From Micromonospora sp. CB01531 (GTDB taxonomy: Bacteria; Actinomycetota; Actinomycetes; Mycobacteriales; Micromonosporaceae), in assembly GCF_001905095.1 (NCBI RefSeq), contig NZ_LWLS01000138.1:24254-88253 (forward strand): a stretch of DNA of 64,000 nt, in the 5' to 3' direction. The notes under the pieces were generated by a model that was not told the origin of the DNA, searched no databases, and saw only the letters and a list, made by a program, of their open reading frames with translations. Positions 62,679 through 64,000 of the stretch are shown here, in pieces (within the stretch, counting starts at the first letter, position 1; each line of letters opens with the position of its first letter). A program made the position numbers and the translations under genes.

Positions 62679-64000
62679 GAGTACACCTCCTCCTGCTTGC
62701 GAGTGCGCCGGAAGCTCACCGCGGACACCACCGCGACGATGGTGAAGATGAACAGCGAGATCGCCGCCGCGAACCCGAACTCCGCGCCCTGCGCGCCGAA
62801 CGCGAGCCGGTACGTGTAGGTGATCAGCAGGTCGGTCGCCCCGTTCGTCGGGTTGTCCGCGGGGAACGGCGCCCCTTCCGTGGTCAGGTAGATCGCGTTG
62901 AAGTTGTTGAAGTTGTACGCGAACGACGAGATCAGCAACGGAGAGAGCGCGACCAGCAGCAGCGGCAGGGTGACCGAGCGGAACGACTGCCAGGGAGACG
63001 CGCCGTCGACCGAGGTCGCCTCGGTCAGCTCGCGCGGGATCGCCTGCAGCGCTCCCGTGGTGACGAGGAACATGTACGGGTAGCCGAGCCACAGCTGCAC
63101 CAGGATCACCGCGAAGCGGGCGGTCCAGCTTCCGCCGAACCAGTCGACGCCCAGCCCGAACAGGTTGTTGAGCAGTCCGAAGTCGGTGTTGAACATGTCC
63201 CGCCAGACCATCAGCATCGCGAACGACGGCATGGCGTACGGCAGGATCAACAGCACCCGGTAGAGGTTGGTGCCCCGCATCCGGGGCGAGTGCAGCGCCA
63301 GTGCGATGAGCAGGCCGAGGACGAACGTCCCGCCGGTGGAGGCGATCGCGAAAGCGAAGTTCCAGATCAGTGTGCCGAGGAACGGCCCGGAGATGTTGTC
63401 GTCGGTGAGCACCCGGGTGAAGTTCGCCAGGCCGACATTGACCTTCCAGCCCTGGGCGAGGCGCTCGCCGTCGGCAGCGACGAAGGAGCCCGTCGCCTCG
63501 TCCGCGGTCCAGGTCTTACCGGTTTCGCCGTCCTTGATGCAGTCGCAGCCCGTGTCGTACGCCCGGATTGCCTTGCCCTCATAGGCGCGGGACAGGCCGT
63601 TGGAGCGGATGGCGCCACCGGAGGTCGGCACGATCAGGTCGGTGATCTCCTTGCTCCGGACGCTGGCCTGACCGAAGTTGAGCACCGTGTAGCCGTCGGC
63701 GGCGGTGACCTTGCCGGTCGGGCTGACGGTGACCTGGCCGGCGTCGAGCTTGCGCAGCCCGCCCGCGTCGCCGACCGAGACCTCCTTGGTCTTCGGGTCG
63801 GTCAACAGGAAGACCAGCGGGTCGGCGGCCGGATCACCCGTGGTGGCGATGGAGAGGGAGTACTCGGTGGAGCCCGGAACCTGCTTCACCGAGGAGCTCT
63901 GGATGGCGACGATCGCGTCGTCCTTGCTGCCGCGGTGGCCGTCGCCGAAGTTCGTGAACGCGGTGCTCGCGGTGTAGAGCACCGGGAAGACCTGGAAGGC
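62675..64000 (-). CDS. malF: Maltodextrin-type ABC permease, MalF-like (5' end beyond window)
   Basis: The frame is open to the window edge (sequence reads AFQVFPVLYTASTAFTNFGDGHRG), so the N-terminus lies outside. The visible part has a large external loop (about 190 residues, including GVRTDTGCDCIKDG-like Cys-x-Cys) before the core helices, comparable in position to the MalF P2 domain. The EAA loop IPRELTEATSVDGASPWQSFRSVTLP is near the C-terminus. It is the upstream partner of malG; a binding-protein gene would be expected beyond the edge. Confidence 0.88.
   Translation of the reverse strand, partial: AFQVFPVLYTASTAFTNFGDGHRGSKDDAIVAIQSSSVKQVPGSTEYSLSIATTGDPAADPLVFLLTDPKTKEVSVGDAGGLRKLDAGQVTVSPTGKVTAADGYTVLNFGQASVRSKEITDLIVPTSGGAIRSNGLSRAYEGKAIRAYDTGCDCIKDGETGKTWTADEATGSFVAADGERLAQGWKVNVGLANFTRVLTDDNISGPFLGTLIWNFAFAIASTGGTFVLGLLIALALHSPRMRGTNLYRVLLILPYAMPSFAMLMVWRDMFNTDFGLLNNLFGLGVDWFGGSWTARFAVILVQLWLGYPYMFLVTTGALQAIPRELTEATSVDGASPWQSFRSVTLPLLLVALSPLLISSFAYNFNNFNAIYLTTEGAPFPADNPTNGATDLLITYTYRLAFGAQGAEFGFAAAISLFIFTIVAVVSAVSFRRTRKQEEVYS

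Overview
This window reads as chromosomal DNA of a high-GC actinomycete, most likely Micromonospora or a close Micromonosporaceae relative. The basis is very high GC with strong third-position GC bias, many GTG starts, a complete conservon (cvnABCD), an F420-type pyridoxamine-oxidase-fold protein, a GPP34 protein and B12-dependent mutase genes. No tRNA, rRNA, CRISPR array, intact insertion sequence or phage gene was seen. The genus assignment is inference from gene content and style. A few genes depart from housekeeping expectations, and those are listed as findings.

Layout. 1-4.5 kb: a MarR regulator and a heterodimeric ABC exporter whose two halves were separated by an 83-bp repeat insertion. 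4.5-10.8 kb: a truncated-type threonyl-tRNA synthetase behind a Thr-codon leader peptide, then DedA, DUF998, NmrA-like, flavin disulfide reductase and gamma-glutamylcyclotransferase genes. 10.8-17.3 kb: a tandem GNAT, a three-gene operon (metallo-beta-lactamase fold, coiled-coil, SCO6745-like), a DUF4349 lipoprotein and an M20 amidohydrolase. 17.3-24.4 kb: acyl-CoA mutase, a Ser/Thr kinase, phosphohexomutase, GPP34 and uracil phosphoribosyltransferase (upp). 24.5-27.8 kb: deoC with a catalytic aldehyde dehydrogenase and a truncated aldehyde dehydrogenase partner. 28-35.4 kb: a BlaI/M56 pair followed by cydABDC (cytochrome bd oxidase and its assembly transporter).

35.5-45.2 kb: a PadR/membrane-protein pair, an acidic protein, a protein that looks like a domesticated IS110 transposase N-terminus fused to a CvnA-type tail, and, convergent to it, the conservon cvnABCD. 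45.4-57.4 kb: nucleoside salvage (uridine kinase, adenosine deaminase, thymidine phosphorylase, an extended cytidine deaminase and a BMP-type nucleoside ABC transporter), interrupted by a divergent F420-oxidoreductase/MarR pair with twin operators and an RlmA-type rRNA methyltransferase. 57.6-64 kb: a small membrane protein, a TetR-controlled membrane protein, and a maltodextrin-type unit (GH13 enzyme, malG, malF running off the edge).

How the genes work together. Nucleoside uptake (BMP binding protein, ATPase, two permeases) feeds cytidine deaminase, thymidine phosphorylase, adenosine deaminase, uridine kinase and upp. deoC with its aldehyde dehydrogenases disposes of the deoxyribose phosphate, possibly under cAMP-receptor-like control. 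CydABDC supplies a high-affinity terminal oxidase. The region of greatest novelty is 36.7-45.2 kb, where a transposase-derived protein shares three ordered C-terminal motifs with the neighbouring conservon sensor kinase.

A recurring promoter style is visible: TANNNT hexamers sit 6-7 nt ahead of start codons, which implies leaderless mRNAs for several regulators and for the Thr leader peptide.
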